Shown: positions 9,350 to 17,980 of the stretch, in pieces
How the letters are laid out: the number at the start of each line of letters is the position of its first letter
How positions within the stretch are numbered: the stretch's first letter is position 1
From: JANMJD01 sp963847945
GTDB lineage: Bacteria; Actinomycetota; Acidimicrobiia; Acidimicrobiales; Ilumatobacteraceae
DNA: 64,000 nt
Assembly: GCA_963847945.1 (NCBI GenBank)
Contig: CAWKBX010000009.1
Location: 806,001 to 870,000 of the forward strand
Direction of reading: 5' to 3'
Notes under the pieces: generated by a model
What the model was told of the DNA's origin: nothing
Databases searched by the model: none
What the model saw: the letters and a program-made list of their open reading frames with translations, nothing else
Translations under genes and position numbers: made by a program

Positions 9350-11215
9350 GCAATGCCGAGTCGCCGAGGCCGCCGTCGCCGCACGCCACGTCGGCGAGTC
9401 ATGGCGACTGGTCGCGCTCGAACGCATCGGTGAACGGCGCTGGCGCTCGACAACGCCTCGCGACTCGCCGGCGGGGTCGAGATTCTTTCCCGCCCCGGAT
9501 GGGACGGGTTGGGTCGCCCGGAAGTTGCCCGAGGGGCGCTATCTGTCACTGACCGACGAGGAACGATTGATCCTCGCTCGACCTCGACGGTGAACGAAAC
9601 GTCCTTGCCCTCGTCAAGCGGTACAGCGAGCGGCACGGCAAGATGGGCTACTTCGCCGTCTCGGGCCTGCTCGGCATCGCCGGCAACGCGGCGATGCTCG
9701 AGGGCGGCCGACCGACGTGGTGTGGAGGCCGCTTCGCCAGCGGGTCGCGATGCGGTCGGTGGCCGGGCGGATGTCGTGGCTCAACCGAACCCTGCTGTAT
9801 CGCAAGATTCCCGATGAGCGGAGTCGGCCCGGCGATCCAGACGATGTATCGCTGGTTCGGGCGGATGCTTGTTCCACCCCGTCGGGACGTGGCACGTCGC
9901 CCTCGTCTCGATCGCCGGATTCAGTCCGGTGGCTGGCCCTGCACCACCCGCCCGTCCGATCTGTCGGTCGCACAACTGCTGCTGGTGGCACGCGTCGGCC
10001 TCGTCGTCGCTGGTCATCCACGAGTTCGGGCCACGCCTTCGCCGTCGTCCACTTCGGTCGTCATGTCAACAAGGCGGGCCTGTTCATCATGTACGGCGCC
10101 CCCGGCGGCTTCGTCGATACCGGGGACATGTGGTTGGCGACGCGACGCCAACGCATCGCCGTGACCACGGCCGGGCCGATCGCCACCCTGTTCGTCGGCG
10201 GGATCGATCTCGCTGCTCACGCCGACCGACATCTCATCCTCATCGCCTTGGCCACCGCCCAGTTTCTGCTCGTCGCCGCCAACGCCACCCCGCTGCTCAA
10301 GCTCGACGGCTACTACGTGCTGATGGATCTCCTCCAGGTGTCGAACCTGCGGGAACGGTCGATGACCTTCATGACGTCGCGCCTCAAGCGCAAGGTGGCC
10401 GACGCGTGGCGAGCAGGCAACCTCGCCCCTCGCTTCACCCGGACCGAGTCGATCCTGTTCACCTACGGAATGGCCGCAACGTTGTGGCTGCTGTTGATCT
10501 CGGTCGCCGGGCTGCTGCTCCTCCCGGAACGCCTGTGGCGAATGGGATCCGGCGCGTTCAACATCGGCAGGAGCCATCTGCTCGGCCCGCTGATGGGGCT
10601 CGGGGTCATCGTCGCCATCGTTCTGATCGGCATGCAGTTGTGGGGGGCGCGGGCCGAGTTCGGCGAGATCGGTCAGCTTGTCGGGCGGGCGTTCGACCGG
10701 TCGCACGGGTGGGCCGTGACCGCCCTGGTCATCGGGCTCGGTCTGGTGGTCGGCGGGGCTCTGCCGTTGCTCATTCAGCGTCGTAGCGAAACCTCGTCGC
10801 AGGCGTGGGCCCATGCCTTGGCGATCACGTTCGGCGCAGTCGCCACCTGGCGAGGGGCACGGCTCGTCCCCCGACTGCGCGGCTCACGATGGACGGTGCC
10901 CGTCGGGCTGCCTCGTGGTCGCCAATCTGCTGATGGTCGCCGGCGAGTCGACGGCGTGGGTGTCGGATGTGTCGAACCGCATCGATCCGCCGGTGCTGAG
11001 CCCGATTCGATGGGCGATCTCCTCGTCACCGATCGCCGCGGCGTTGGCCGGTGGACGGGCGACCATCGCCGCGTTCGGAGGAGATCTGCGAGCGATGTGG
11101 TCCCCGGCAATGCTCGGCGCACTGCTGATCACCGCACCTCTCGGCGCACGGTCGATCGGCGGGGTACTCCTGGGTGCGGCGACGGTGCTGCGGCATCCGA
11201 CTGCTCCGCCGCCCG
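9346..11215 (+). pseudogene. PqqD-like domain plus M50 membrane zinc peptidase, multiply frameshifted
   Basis: The start overlaps the TPR stop. Reassembled from several frames, it has an N-terminal PqqD-like winged helix at about 9508-9680 (GRYLSLTDEERLILAR, LDGERNVLALVKRYSERHG). An M50 (site-2 protease type) core follows. The HExxH motif reads HEFG-H only if one extra G at 10028-10030 is removed, and the second metal motif is LDGYY at about 10302-10316. Several membrane segments run from about 10440 to 11190. This order matches 'putative peptide zinc metalloproteases' such as YydH of peptide clusters, where the PqqD-like part binds a leader peptide. About ten frame changes are needed, including near 9370, 9490, 9575, 9715, 9880, 10029, 10905 and 11200. 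Confidence 0.65.
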
Positions 11216-12136
11216 ATGGTGTCGAGCCGGCAACTCGTCGACATCCCACTCGGCGAGGAGCTCACCGACCGTCGAAGGATTGCCCACCTCCGCCGTGCCG
11301 TTGCAGCGTTGGTCGAACCGGTGGCCGCCCAACACGGTGCGCTGTTCGGCGAAGCCGAACGTATTCGGGCGTTGCACGCCGTCAACGCGACGGCTGCCGA
11401 GCAGGGTTGGACGTGGTGGTTCGTCGAGGACGGTCGATTCGTCGATCGCAACGATGGCCGCCTGTCGGACCTCGCTCGCGTCTGGGGTGACTCGATCGAA
11501 CGGATCGTCGAGGTGACCGGCCGGGACTGTGGACGACGGGTCGCCGATGACGCCGTCGCCGAGGCGTATCTGGCGCTTCCCGCCCGCCTCGCCGCGCTGG
11601 TCGATGAATGGCTCGGCGACAGTTTGACGCGGTGCGGTTGCCTCGTGTCGAGTGTCAGCGCCGGCGCCGGCGATCACCCGAGCGACGATGGGATGGCGGT
11701 TCGGTTGACCGTCGCCCATCTCGTGCGGGTTCCGTTCCGCGAACTCTGCCAGGCCGTCGGCCACCATGCCGTCGAAGCGACCCTCGCCGAGGTCAACACG
11801 GTCGCCACGCGACGCGGGTGGGGGCGATGGTTCCGGGCGAATGGTCAACTCGTCGATGAGATGCCCGCCGGTCGCGACGACGTCGAGACGGCGCGTTTGC
11901 TGCTCAGTCTGTTGTACGCCCGCCTGACGATTGCCGCGGGGACCCCGCTGACGATGGCCACGGTTCAACATGCCCGCGACACCCTCGCCTGGGAACTCCG
12001 GGGGACAGCCGACGATCTACTCACCGGCCGCTGGCGCGATGTCGCTCCGGTTCGACGGGTTCGTCAAGCCACTCCTCGGGCCTGGCCCGTCAACATGAGT
12101 CACAAGGACTCAAGTTTTATGTTGAAAGCTGAATGA
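11216..12136 (+). CDS. Protein with a duplicated GW..WF..G..VD domain, possibly the M50 C-terminus
   Basis: About 306 residues from the ATG at 11216; no ribosome site is evident, and the frame joins naturally to the end of the M50 protein, so it may be that protein's cytoplasmic tail. It contains two homologous stretches of about 100 residues. The first includes ALHAVNATAAEQGWTWWF then GRFVD; the second includes TLAEVNTVATRRGWGRWF then GQLVD. Each is followed by a helical segment (SIERIVEVTGRD; LYARLTIAAGTPL) and a closing helix ending in W or L. I do not recognise the family. It ends 20 bases before lon, and an HspR-like site lies inside its last codons. Confidence 0.6.
   Translation: MVSSRQLVDIPLGEELTDRRRIAHLRRAVAALVEPVAAQHGALFGEAERIRALHAVNATAAEQGWTWWFVEDGRFVDRNDGRLSDLARVWGDSIERIVEVTGRDCGRRVADDAVAEAYLALPARLAALVDEWLGDSLTRCGCLVSSVSAGAGDHPSDDGMAVRLTVAHLVRVPFRELCQAVGHHAVEATLAEVNTVATRRGWGRWFRANGQLVDEMPAGRDDVETARLLLSLLYARLTIAAGTPLTMATVQHARDTLAWELRGTADDLLTGRWRDVAPVRRVRQATPRAWPVNMSHKDSSFMLKAE
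12094..12114. promoter_or_regulatory. HAIR element (HspR operator) upstream of lon
   Basis: CATGAGT-N7-ACTCAAG matches the HAIR consensus CTTGAGT-N7-ACTCAAG with one mismatch and the exact spacing. It lies 42 bases before the lon ATG, inside the end of the upstream gene. HspR is the actinobacterial repressor of dnaK, clpB and, in Streptomyces, lon. Heat-shock control of lon is therefore likely; binding itself is inferred. Confidence 0.75.
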
Positions 12137-12155
12137 ATATTGTTACGCTCCCGCC

Positions 12156-14606
12156 ATGAGCACATCAGCAGCCATCCAGCTCACCCTTCCGATCCTCCCG
12201 ACTTCGGCGGTTGTCCTGCCGGGCACCGTCGTCACCCTGGCGCTCGATTCCGACGCCATCCGCGGCGCCGTCGAGGCCGCCCAGTCCGGCGACGGTCGCG
12301 TCGTCCTCGTTCCCTCGTTCGAGTCAGGGGCGACCGTGGGCGTCATCGCCCGGGTTCCCAACGTCGGAACCCTGCCCAACGGGGTGGCCGGGGCAATCTT
12401 GCAGGCTGAAGGGCGTGCCACGCTCGGGGCCGAGATCGTCACCGAACGATCGGGGCGATGGGTCGAGGTGACGCCCCTCGCCGACCAACGCCCGTCTCCC
12501 CGGGTGGACGCGCAGGTCCGCGAACTGCGCGTCACCCTCGAGGAGATCGCCAAGTTGCGCAACTCCCGACGGCTCCCCGAGATCCTGCGGACGTCGTCCG
12601 AGGCAGGTGCCCTGGTCGACGCCGCCACAACGTGGGGCGAGGCGCCAACCGACCATCAACTTGCGATTCTCCATGCCGTCGACATCGCCGAACGCGTGGA
12701 ACTGGCCCTCGAGTGGGCCCGGAATCTGCTCGCCGAGACCCAGGTCACCGAGCAGATCCGCACCGATGTCACCGAGGGGATGGACAAGCATCAGCGCGAG
12801 TTTCTGCTTCGCCAGCAACTCGCCGCGATCCGCAAGGAGCTCGGCGAAGGCGACGACGATGTCGTCGGCCAATACCGCACACGCGTCGCCGCTCTACCGC
12901 TCGCCGAGAAGGTCGCCAACTTCGTCAACGGCGAGATCGACCGGTTGGAGCGCGCCGGCAGCCAATCACCCGAGCACGGCTGGATCCGCACGTGGCTCGA
13001 CCGGGTGTTGGAGCTGCCGTGGGGGGTCGCCGGCGAGGAACGCTTCGATCTCGACGAGGCCCGCGCCATTCTCGACGCCGACCACCATGGACTCGACGAC
13101 GTCAAGGACCGGATCATCGAGTTTCTCGCCGTCCGCAAGCTCCGTCATCAGCGCGCCACGGCAACCCGCGCCACCGACAAGACCTCCGACAAGGCCTCCG
13201 ACAGGCTCCCCGACGAGGCACCCGGGGCAGGCGTGTTCGAAAGTGATCGCCCAGCGGCCAACAACGAACACGGCTCGGCTCGCCGGCCCACCGACGGGTC
13301 CGAGGTACGCGCCGAGGGCCGCGGCGCGGGGGCGATCATCACGCTCGTCGGGCCCCCTGGCGTCGGCAAGACCAGCGTGGGCGAATCGATCGCCCGGGCA
13401 ATGGGCCGCCCGTTTGTGCGCGTTGCCCTCGGTGGCATCCGCGACGAGGCCGAAATCCGCGGGCACCGCCGGACGTACGTCGGGGCTCAGCCCGGCCGCA
13501 TCGTGCGGGCGATCAGCGAGGCGGGGGCGATGAACCCGGTCGTGCTGCTCGACGAGGTCGACAAGATCTCGGCCGGCGGATGGAGCGGCGACCCGACCGC
13601 TGCGTTGCTCGAAGTACTCGACCCGGCGCAGAACCACACGTTCCGCGATCACTACCTCGAAGTCGAGCTCGACCTGTCGGACGTCGTGTTCATCGCCACC
13701 GCCAACGTCGCCGACACGATTCCCGGGCCGCTGCTCGACCGCATGGAACTCGTCCGCCTCGATGGCTACACCACCGACGAAAAGCTGCACATCGCCCGCC
13801 ACCACCTGCTTCCCCGGCAGGTCGAACGCAACGCGCTGACGACTGACGAAGTGGCCATCACCGACGCGGCAATCGAACGGATCGTCGCCGAGTACACCCG
13901 CGAGGCCGGGGTGCGCAGCCTTGAGCGTGAGTTGGCGAAGTTGCTGCGCAAGGCCGCCGCTCAGGTGGGCCGTGGCGTCGAGACGCCGATCGCCATCGAT
14001 GCCCCTGAGGTGCCGTCGTTCCTGTCGCGGCCCAAGTTCGTCGAAGAGGTCGCCGAGCGCGTCAGCATCCCCGGCGTGGCCACCGGCCTGGCCGTCACCG
14101 GGGCAGGTGGCGACGTGTTGTACATCGAGGTGTCGACGGCCAACGGAGAACCCGGCCTGACCCTCACCGGGCAGCTTGGTGACGTGATGAAAGAGTCGGC
14201 ACAGATCGCCCTGTCGTATGTGCGGTCCCACGCCGACGAACTGGGCATCTCGCTCGAACAGCTTGGTCGCCGATTCCACGTCCACGTGCCCGCCGGGGCC
14301 GTCCCGAAGGATGGTCCGTCGGCCGGGATCACGATGACCACGGCGATGGTCTCGGCGCTGACCAACCGCCCGATCAACCCGACCCTCGGGATGACCGGTG
14401 AGATCACCCTGCAAGGCAAGGTGCTGCCGATCGGCGGCGTCAAGCAAAAGGTCCTCGCCGCCCACCGCGCCGGGCTGACGACCGTGGTGCTCCCCAAGCG
14501 CAACGGGCCCGACTTGGACGACGTGCCCGAAGCCGTGCGCAACCTGATGACCTTCCATCTCGCCGACACCTACGACGACGTGTTCCACGTGGCCTTCACG
14601 TCCTAA
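12156..14606 (+). CDS. lon: ATP-dependent protease Lon
   Basis: 816 residues with all Lon parts. An N-terminal substrate-binding domain (LPILPTSAVVLPG) is followed by a coiled-coil helical region (MDKHQREFLLRQQLAAIRKE). The AAA+ module has Walker A GPPGVGKTS (about 398-406) and Walker B VVLLDEVDK (about 463-471). The C-terminal Ser-Lys protease domain has the nucleophile in PKDGPSAG (about 721) and the Lys in GGVKQKVLAA (about 763). It degrades misfolded and regulatory proteins in the cytosol. Odd: between FLAVRKL and GAIITLVGPP there is a hydrophilic Asp/Ser/Arg/Ala-rich insert of about 55-60 residues where Lon normally has only a few. No strong Shine-Dalgarno precedes the ATG. A HAIR site upstream points to HspR control. 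Confidence 0.97.
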   Translation: MSTSAAIQLTLPILPTSAVVLPGTVVTLALDSDAIRGAVEAAQSGDGRVVLVPSFESGATVGVIARVPNVGTLPNGVAGAILQAEGRATLGAEIVTERSGRWVEVTPLADQRPSPRVDAQVRELRVTLEEIAKLRNSRRLPEILRTSSEAGALVDAATTWGEAPTDHQLAILHAVDIAERVELALEWARNLLAETQVTEQIRTDVTEGMDKHQREFLLRQQLAAIRKELGEGDDDVVGQYRTRVAALPLAEKVANFVNGEIDRLERAGSQSPEHGWIRTWLDRVLELPWGVAGEERFDLDEARAILDADHHGLDDVKDRIIEFLAVRKLRHQRATATRATDKTSDKASDRLPDEAPGAGVFESDRPAANNEHGSARRPTDGSEVRAEGRGAGAIITLVGPPGVGKTSVGESIARAMGRPFVRVALGGIRDEAEIRGHRRTYVGAQPGRIVRAISEAGAMNPVVLLDEVDKISAGGWSGDPTAALLEVLDPAQNHTFRDHYLEVELDLSDVVFIATANVADTIPGPLLDRMELVRLDGYTTDEKLHIARHHLLPRQVERNALTTDEVAITDAAIERIVAEYTREAGVRSLERELAKLLRKAAAQVGRGVETPIAIDAPEVPSFLSRPKFVEEVAERVSIPGVATGLAVTGAGGDVLYIEVSTANGEPGLTLTGQLGDVMKESAQIALSYVRSHADELGISLEQLGRRFHVHVPAGAVPKDGPSAGITMTTAMVSALTNRPINPTLGMTGEITLQGKVLPIGGVKQKVLAAHRAGLTTVVLPKRNGPDLDDVPEAVRNLMTFHLADTYDDVFHVAFTS

Positions 14607-14738
14607 CGCCATCGATGTCACGAGCGACCGCCTGGCCATTCTCAACCGACGATCTCGCTGCGGTGCGGTTGCTCTACGTCGAAGCCCGTGCCGTCCTGGC
14701 CCTCGGGGCCGGGCCTCGCTGAGATGGCCGAGCGACGT

Positions 14739-16175
14739 TCAGTGCTCCACCCAGCGGAGGCCGTGGCCGTCGTCGGCGGCTTCGGGTGCGTTGAGGGCGT
14801 TTGAGGCGACCATGTCGCCGTGGGTCCTCTGGTACTCCGACCAGTCGACCGAAGCGGTCCAATCCCACACGAACTGCATGATTCGTACGTGAGGGTCGAT
14901 CAGCCCGTTGATCGTAACGGCGCGCAACCCGGCAAAGTAGTCGTTGCGGAAGACGGTCGGGATCACCAGGCGCAACTGTCCACCAGCCGACAGCTCGGCG
15001 TTCAAACCGAGTCGGGCGACCCGACCGTTGCCGTCGATGAAGGGGTGGGTTTCGACGATCACCAGGTGGGTCATCACGGCGCGCTGGAACGGCGTCTGCA
15101 GGGCGTCGATTCGGTCCCAACCCGCCAGTAGGGTGCCGTATACGTGGGCCGGGTCGACGAACATGTGGTCACCCACGCGATTGCGGATGCTCTTGATCTG
15201 ACCCGGCTCGGTGTGCGGGCGATGGGCCATCAACCGAGCGTGGCGCTGCAGCACCAGTTCGACGAACTCCTCGCCGTTGTACGCCACCGCGTCGCTGAGG
15301 GAGTCGGTGGCCAGGGCATAGGTCGACAGCACGTCGTCGGTGTCGTGGGCGCGGTGCTCGGGCCGATGCCCGCGCATCACGATGTCTGCCGCCTCGAACA
15401 GCTCGAATGTGGTGCCCTCGATGTAGTTCGAGAAGTAGGCCTCGAAGAACGTGAGCGTCGGCACCGGATATGCCGGGTGCTCCATCGGCGGACTGGCGGC
15501 CAACTCTTCGGCGGCCTGGTCGAACAGGGCGATACGACTCCAGTCGACCGGACGGCCGCGCTGGCGCGAGGTCAGTGCTTCCGACGCAGAGGCGACATCG
15601 GGTCGGGTTCCCATGGCAGCCCCGAGCAGGGCGTCGGCGCGAGCCGCATCGACCCCCGCGCCGGCGTGGTCGGCGATCTGCTCCATCGCGTGGCGGACGT
15701 TGCCCAACCGGCCCTCGGCAATCGAGGCAAGGTGGTCGACCGCGGTGGCGAGCTCGTGGTCGTCGAACGTGCGGCGCCCCGCGCCGCGGTCACGCGAGAG
15801 GCGAGTGTTGTCGAGAATCCACCGTTGTGGCGACGCCGCCCACAGCCCATCGGTGATCGGAACATCACCGTCGATCGGCCCCGGCCCGAGCCGCGGCTCG
15901 ACGGTCAGGCCGGGCAGAATCAGCGGCCGACGACGGGTCGGGTGCGAGACGTACAGCCGCCCGGCCCGCGGTCGAGGGTCGGGACCCGAACGATCGGTGA
16001 TCACCGCGCCGGGCATCTCGCGGGCAATGATCGCCCGCCAATGCCTCGTGACGGCTGTGATAGCGTTTTGCTCGTTGCCTCGGGCGAAGACGCCGGGCGC
16101 CAACCGAATAGCCTCGCCCCGCTTGACCAGGCGCATGGCGAGTTGACTGCCGGCCTTGTCGTCGGCAAAGAACAC
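14739..16175 (-). CDS. Fic-domain AMPylase fused to an AbiEi-like N-terminal domain
   Basis: 478 residues from a GTG start. Residues 1-130 resemble the AbiEi-type antitoxin/regulator winged-helix region (VKRGEAIRLAPGVF, AREMPGAVITDRSG, LPGLTVEP, GDVPITDGLWAASPQRWILDN). The C-terminal half is Fic: the catalytic motif HPFIDGNGRVAR is at about 377-388, and an inhibitory-helix motif SNYIEG (S/T-x-x-x-E-G) at about 249-254 precedes it, placing it with self-inhibited Fic proteins. Fic enzymes transfer AMP or similar groups to protein hydroxyls. The 131 bases before lon's end contain no convincing gene. The fusion suggests a self-contained toxin-antitoxin or stress-sensing protein; the target is unknown. 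Confidence 0.88.
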   Translation of the reverse strand: MFFADDKAGSQLAMRLVKRGEAIRLAPGVFARGNEQNAITAVTRHWRAIIAREMPGAVITDRSGPDPRPRAGRLYVSHPTRRRPLILPGLTVEPRLGPGPIDGDVPITDGLWAASPQRWILDNTRLSRDRGAGRRTFDDHELATAVDHLASIAEGRLGNVRHAMEQIADHAGAGVDAARADALLGAAMGTRPDVASASEALTSRQRGRPVDWSRIALFDQAAEELAASPPMEHPAYPVPTLTFFEAYFSNYIEGTTFELFEAADIVMRGHRPEHRAHDTDDVLSTYALATDSLSDAVAYNGEEFVELVLQRHARLMAHRPHTEPGQIKSIRNRVGDHMFVDPAHVYGTLLAGWDRIDALQTPFQRAVMTHLVIVETHPFIDGNGRVARLGLNAELSAGGQLRLVIPTVFRNDYFAGLRAVTINGLIDPHVRIMQFVWDWTASVDWSEYQRTHGDMVASNALNAPEAADDGHGLRWVEH

Positions 16176-16354
16176 TTCGGGCGTTGCGTGGGTGCTTATC
16201 GCGCAAAACTACCTCATCCTGAGGATTCCTGCGCGTTAGCACGCTTTTCGCTCGCTCGTCTGATCTGACCACCACCTACCTGCTGGCGCCAGTGTCGCCA
16301 ACCTCCAAAGCCGCCCGACGTGGAGTCGTCAACGCACAACTCGATTCGCGCTCG

Positions 16355-16480
16355 CCGGTCGCCCTGCGGATGATCTACACCGTCGCCGCCAGCGGAATGA
16401 TCTACGTCGCCGACAAAACATCAATCCGACGGATCAACCCCGCCACCGGCCTCGCCGGCAACGACACCACGGCGGTATTG
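16355..16480 (+). pseudogene. Possible NHL/beta-propeller repeat remnant
   Basis: One short stretch in frame reads IYTVAASGMIYVADKTSIRR then INPATGLAG, the pattern of a single NHL propeller blade (IYVAD..., R-I-D-P-A-T-G). The flanking sequence in the same frame does not continue the pattern. It overlaps the last residues of the antisense ATP-binding gene, whose tail after TQYRR looks like read-through. It is probably a relic; confidence is low. Confidence 0.3.
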
Positions 16481-17926
16481 GGTCGCTTTGTGGCCTCGGC
16501 CGCCGGTGCTTTCGATCAGGCCTGCTTCGACGAGTCTGATCAACTGCTTGCGGACGGATGTCGGCGACAGATGAAGGCGTTCCGCAAGCGCGTTCGCTGA
16601 TGTCGGAACGTCGAGAAGCTTCAAGAGCCGCTCCTGCGCCGGAGTCACTCGTGGCGCAGCATGGCTGGAACTCGCTGTTCCGACCGACACCGCGGCGCGG
16701 GTATCGATGGACTGCAAACGGACGGTGAACGCGATTCCCTGGTCGAGAAAGATGGGGTCGGGAAGTCCCGCGGCACGCAGTTCGGAGAAGACGGTCGGGA
16801 TGCCGCTCGCCAATGCTTCGATCACTCGCTGGCGGCGGGCATGGGTGTACTGGTTCAGTCGAACAAGCGCGGAATTGCGGGCCGAGGTCAGTGCGTGTTG
16901 CCCAAGCTGCCCGGCCGAAACCCCGAAAAGCCCACCTGGGTTGGTGACCGTCAATGTGCCAGGGGTCAGCCGTACCTCGATGGCCCGACCAAGCGCCCAC
17001 GGCGCCAGGTCTCGGTGAACCAACGCGTTGGCCACAATCTCCCTGACTGCCAGGAGTGGGTACTCGTCCGCGTCGACAACTGCACCGGTCACTCGATCCT
17101 GTTCAACCCCATGCCGCAGATGCCGGGCGATCCACTCCGACGCGTCAGCAAGCATCATCGCTACTGAGCCATCGAACCGCGCCGTGTCGACGGCTCGACG
17201 ATTCCCGGCGGCATCATTCGACGGCATCACTGCGGCCTGGATCGTCAGGCTCGGAAACCACTGCTGCGGATAGCGCCCGAACGTCAGGCATCCCGCCACG
17301 GTCCACTGGCCGTCCGGCGTGCGCGCCCCACTTCGGTAGAGCAATTCGTCGTCGTCATGCAGACGGGCGAGGGCGCTATTGAGCGACCGGGCCGTCGCCA
17401 GGAAATCGCCGATGATCGTCTCATCGAGATCGGAGCGAGTGGCACCGGAGACGGCGGCCATGTCGAATGACGGATGCGTTCGATTCGAGATCAAGCCCTG
17501 AACTTCGAGGTCGGACATCTGATAGTCACCGTCGAACGAACGCAGGTAGGACCGTCCCGATCGACGCAGCACGCATGGCTTATGGCTCGCCGGGATCTCA
17601 TGCACCTGAGCGACGACCAACGTTCCGGACTCGAAGTCGACGCTTTCGATATCGACGTGAACCGGAGGATCGAACGCCGTGCGCGATTGGGCCGCGAGCG
17701 ACGCGCATTGGGCGGCGATGTCGGCGATCTCGACAACGGCGAAATCCTTGGCCTCATCAAGCCCGAGAATGATCGTTCCCCCTCCGGGAAGGTTGGCGAA
17801 CGCGCAGATCGTGGTGGCAATGGATTCGCTGAGCCCACCTGACGAACGTTTGACCTCGATCCCGACCGTGTCGCTCCGGCTGCGCCTCAGACGCTGGACG
17901 ACGGCGGCGACTTCATCGATGCGCAT
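16421..17926 (-). CDS. AlbA/Schlafen-type ATP-binding regulator
   Basis: 501 residues. The N-terminal half is an AlbA_2 (Schlafen-like) domain: IEVKRSSGGLSESIATTICA, then FANLPGGGTIILGLDE. The middle has a HATPase_c_4-like region (REIVANALVHRDLAPWALGRA, then TVTNPGGLFGVS). A C-terminal winged helix follows (ANALAERLHLSPTSVRKQLI, then EAGLIESTGGRGHKATQYRR). Proteins of this layout are thought to be transcriptional regulators or defence-associated factors. The last 14 residues after TQYRR look like read-through into unrelated sequence. The ATG at 17926 follows GAGGGG and a 10-bp tandem repeat that separates it from the upstream oxidoreductase. Confidence 0.8.
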   Translation of the reverse strand: MRIDEVAAVVQRLRRSRSDTVGIEVKRSSGGLSESIATTICAFANLPGGGTIILGLDEAKDFAVVEIADIAAQCASLAAQSRTAFDPPVHVDIESVDFESGTLVVAQVHEIPASHKPCVLRRSGRSYLRSFDGDYQMSDLEVQGLISNRTHPSFDMAAVSGATRSDLDETIIGDFLATARSLNSALARLHDDDELLYRSGARTPDGQWTVAGCLTFGRYPQQWFPSLTIQAAVMPSNDAAGNRRAVDTARFDGSVAMMLADASEWIARHLRHGVEQDRVTGAVVDADEYPLLAVREIVANALVHRDLAPWALGRAIEVRLTPGTLTVTNPGGLFGVSAGQLGQHALTSARNSALVRLNQYTHARRQRVIEALASGIPTVFSELRAAGLPDPIFLDQGIAFTVRLQSIDTRAAVSVGTASSSHAAPRVTPAQERLLKLLDVPTSANALAERLHLSPTSVRKQLIRLVEAGLIESTGGRGHKATQYRRGVVAGEAGGGVDPSD

Positions 17927-17940
17927 CCCCTCAGCCTAAT

Positions 17941-17980
17941 GCTCCCTAATGCTCCCTAATGCTCCCTAATGCTCCCTAAC
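17941..17980. repeat. 10-bp tandem repeat, four copies
   Basis: GCTCCCTAAT is repeated four times (the last base of the fourth copy is C). On the minus strand it reads TTAGGGAGCA. It encodes the last residues and the TAG stop of the oxidoreductase (QLGSIREH then stop) and fills the gap to the next start. The unit is not a multiple of three, so copy-number change would alter the C-terminus and the spacing. Confidence 0.9.

Noticed and set aside
12966..14645. Long open frame antisense to lon
   Set aside because: It is a shadow of lon's codon bias; composition is Gly/Arg/His/Asp-rich without a domain, while lon is complete and conserved.
14614..14722. 35-codon ORF after lon (MSRATAWPFSTDD)
   Set aside because: Too short, no ribosome site, no conservation evidence.
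15144..16268. 374-codon open frame antisense to the Fic gene
   Set aside because: The sense strand has the Fic motif and N-terminal domain; the antisense has nothing recognisable.
16292..16600. 102-codon ORF taken as an intact gene
   Set aside because: Its 3' half overlaps the end of the ATP-binding gene and only about 30 residues look real, so I list a remnant instead.
17941..17980. CRISPR array
   Set aside because: The repeat is only 10 bp, without spacers.
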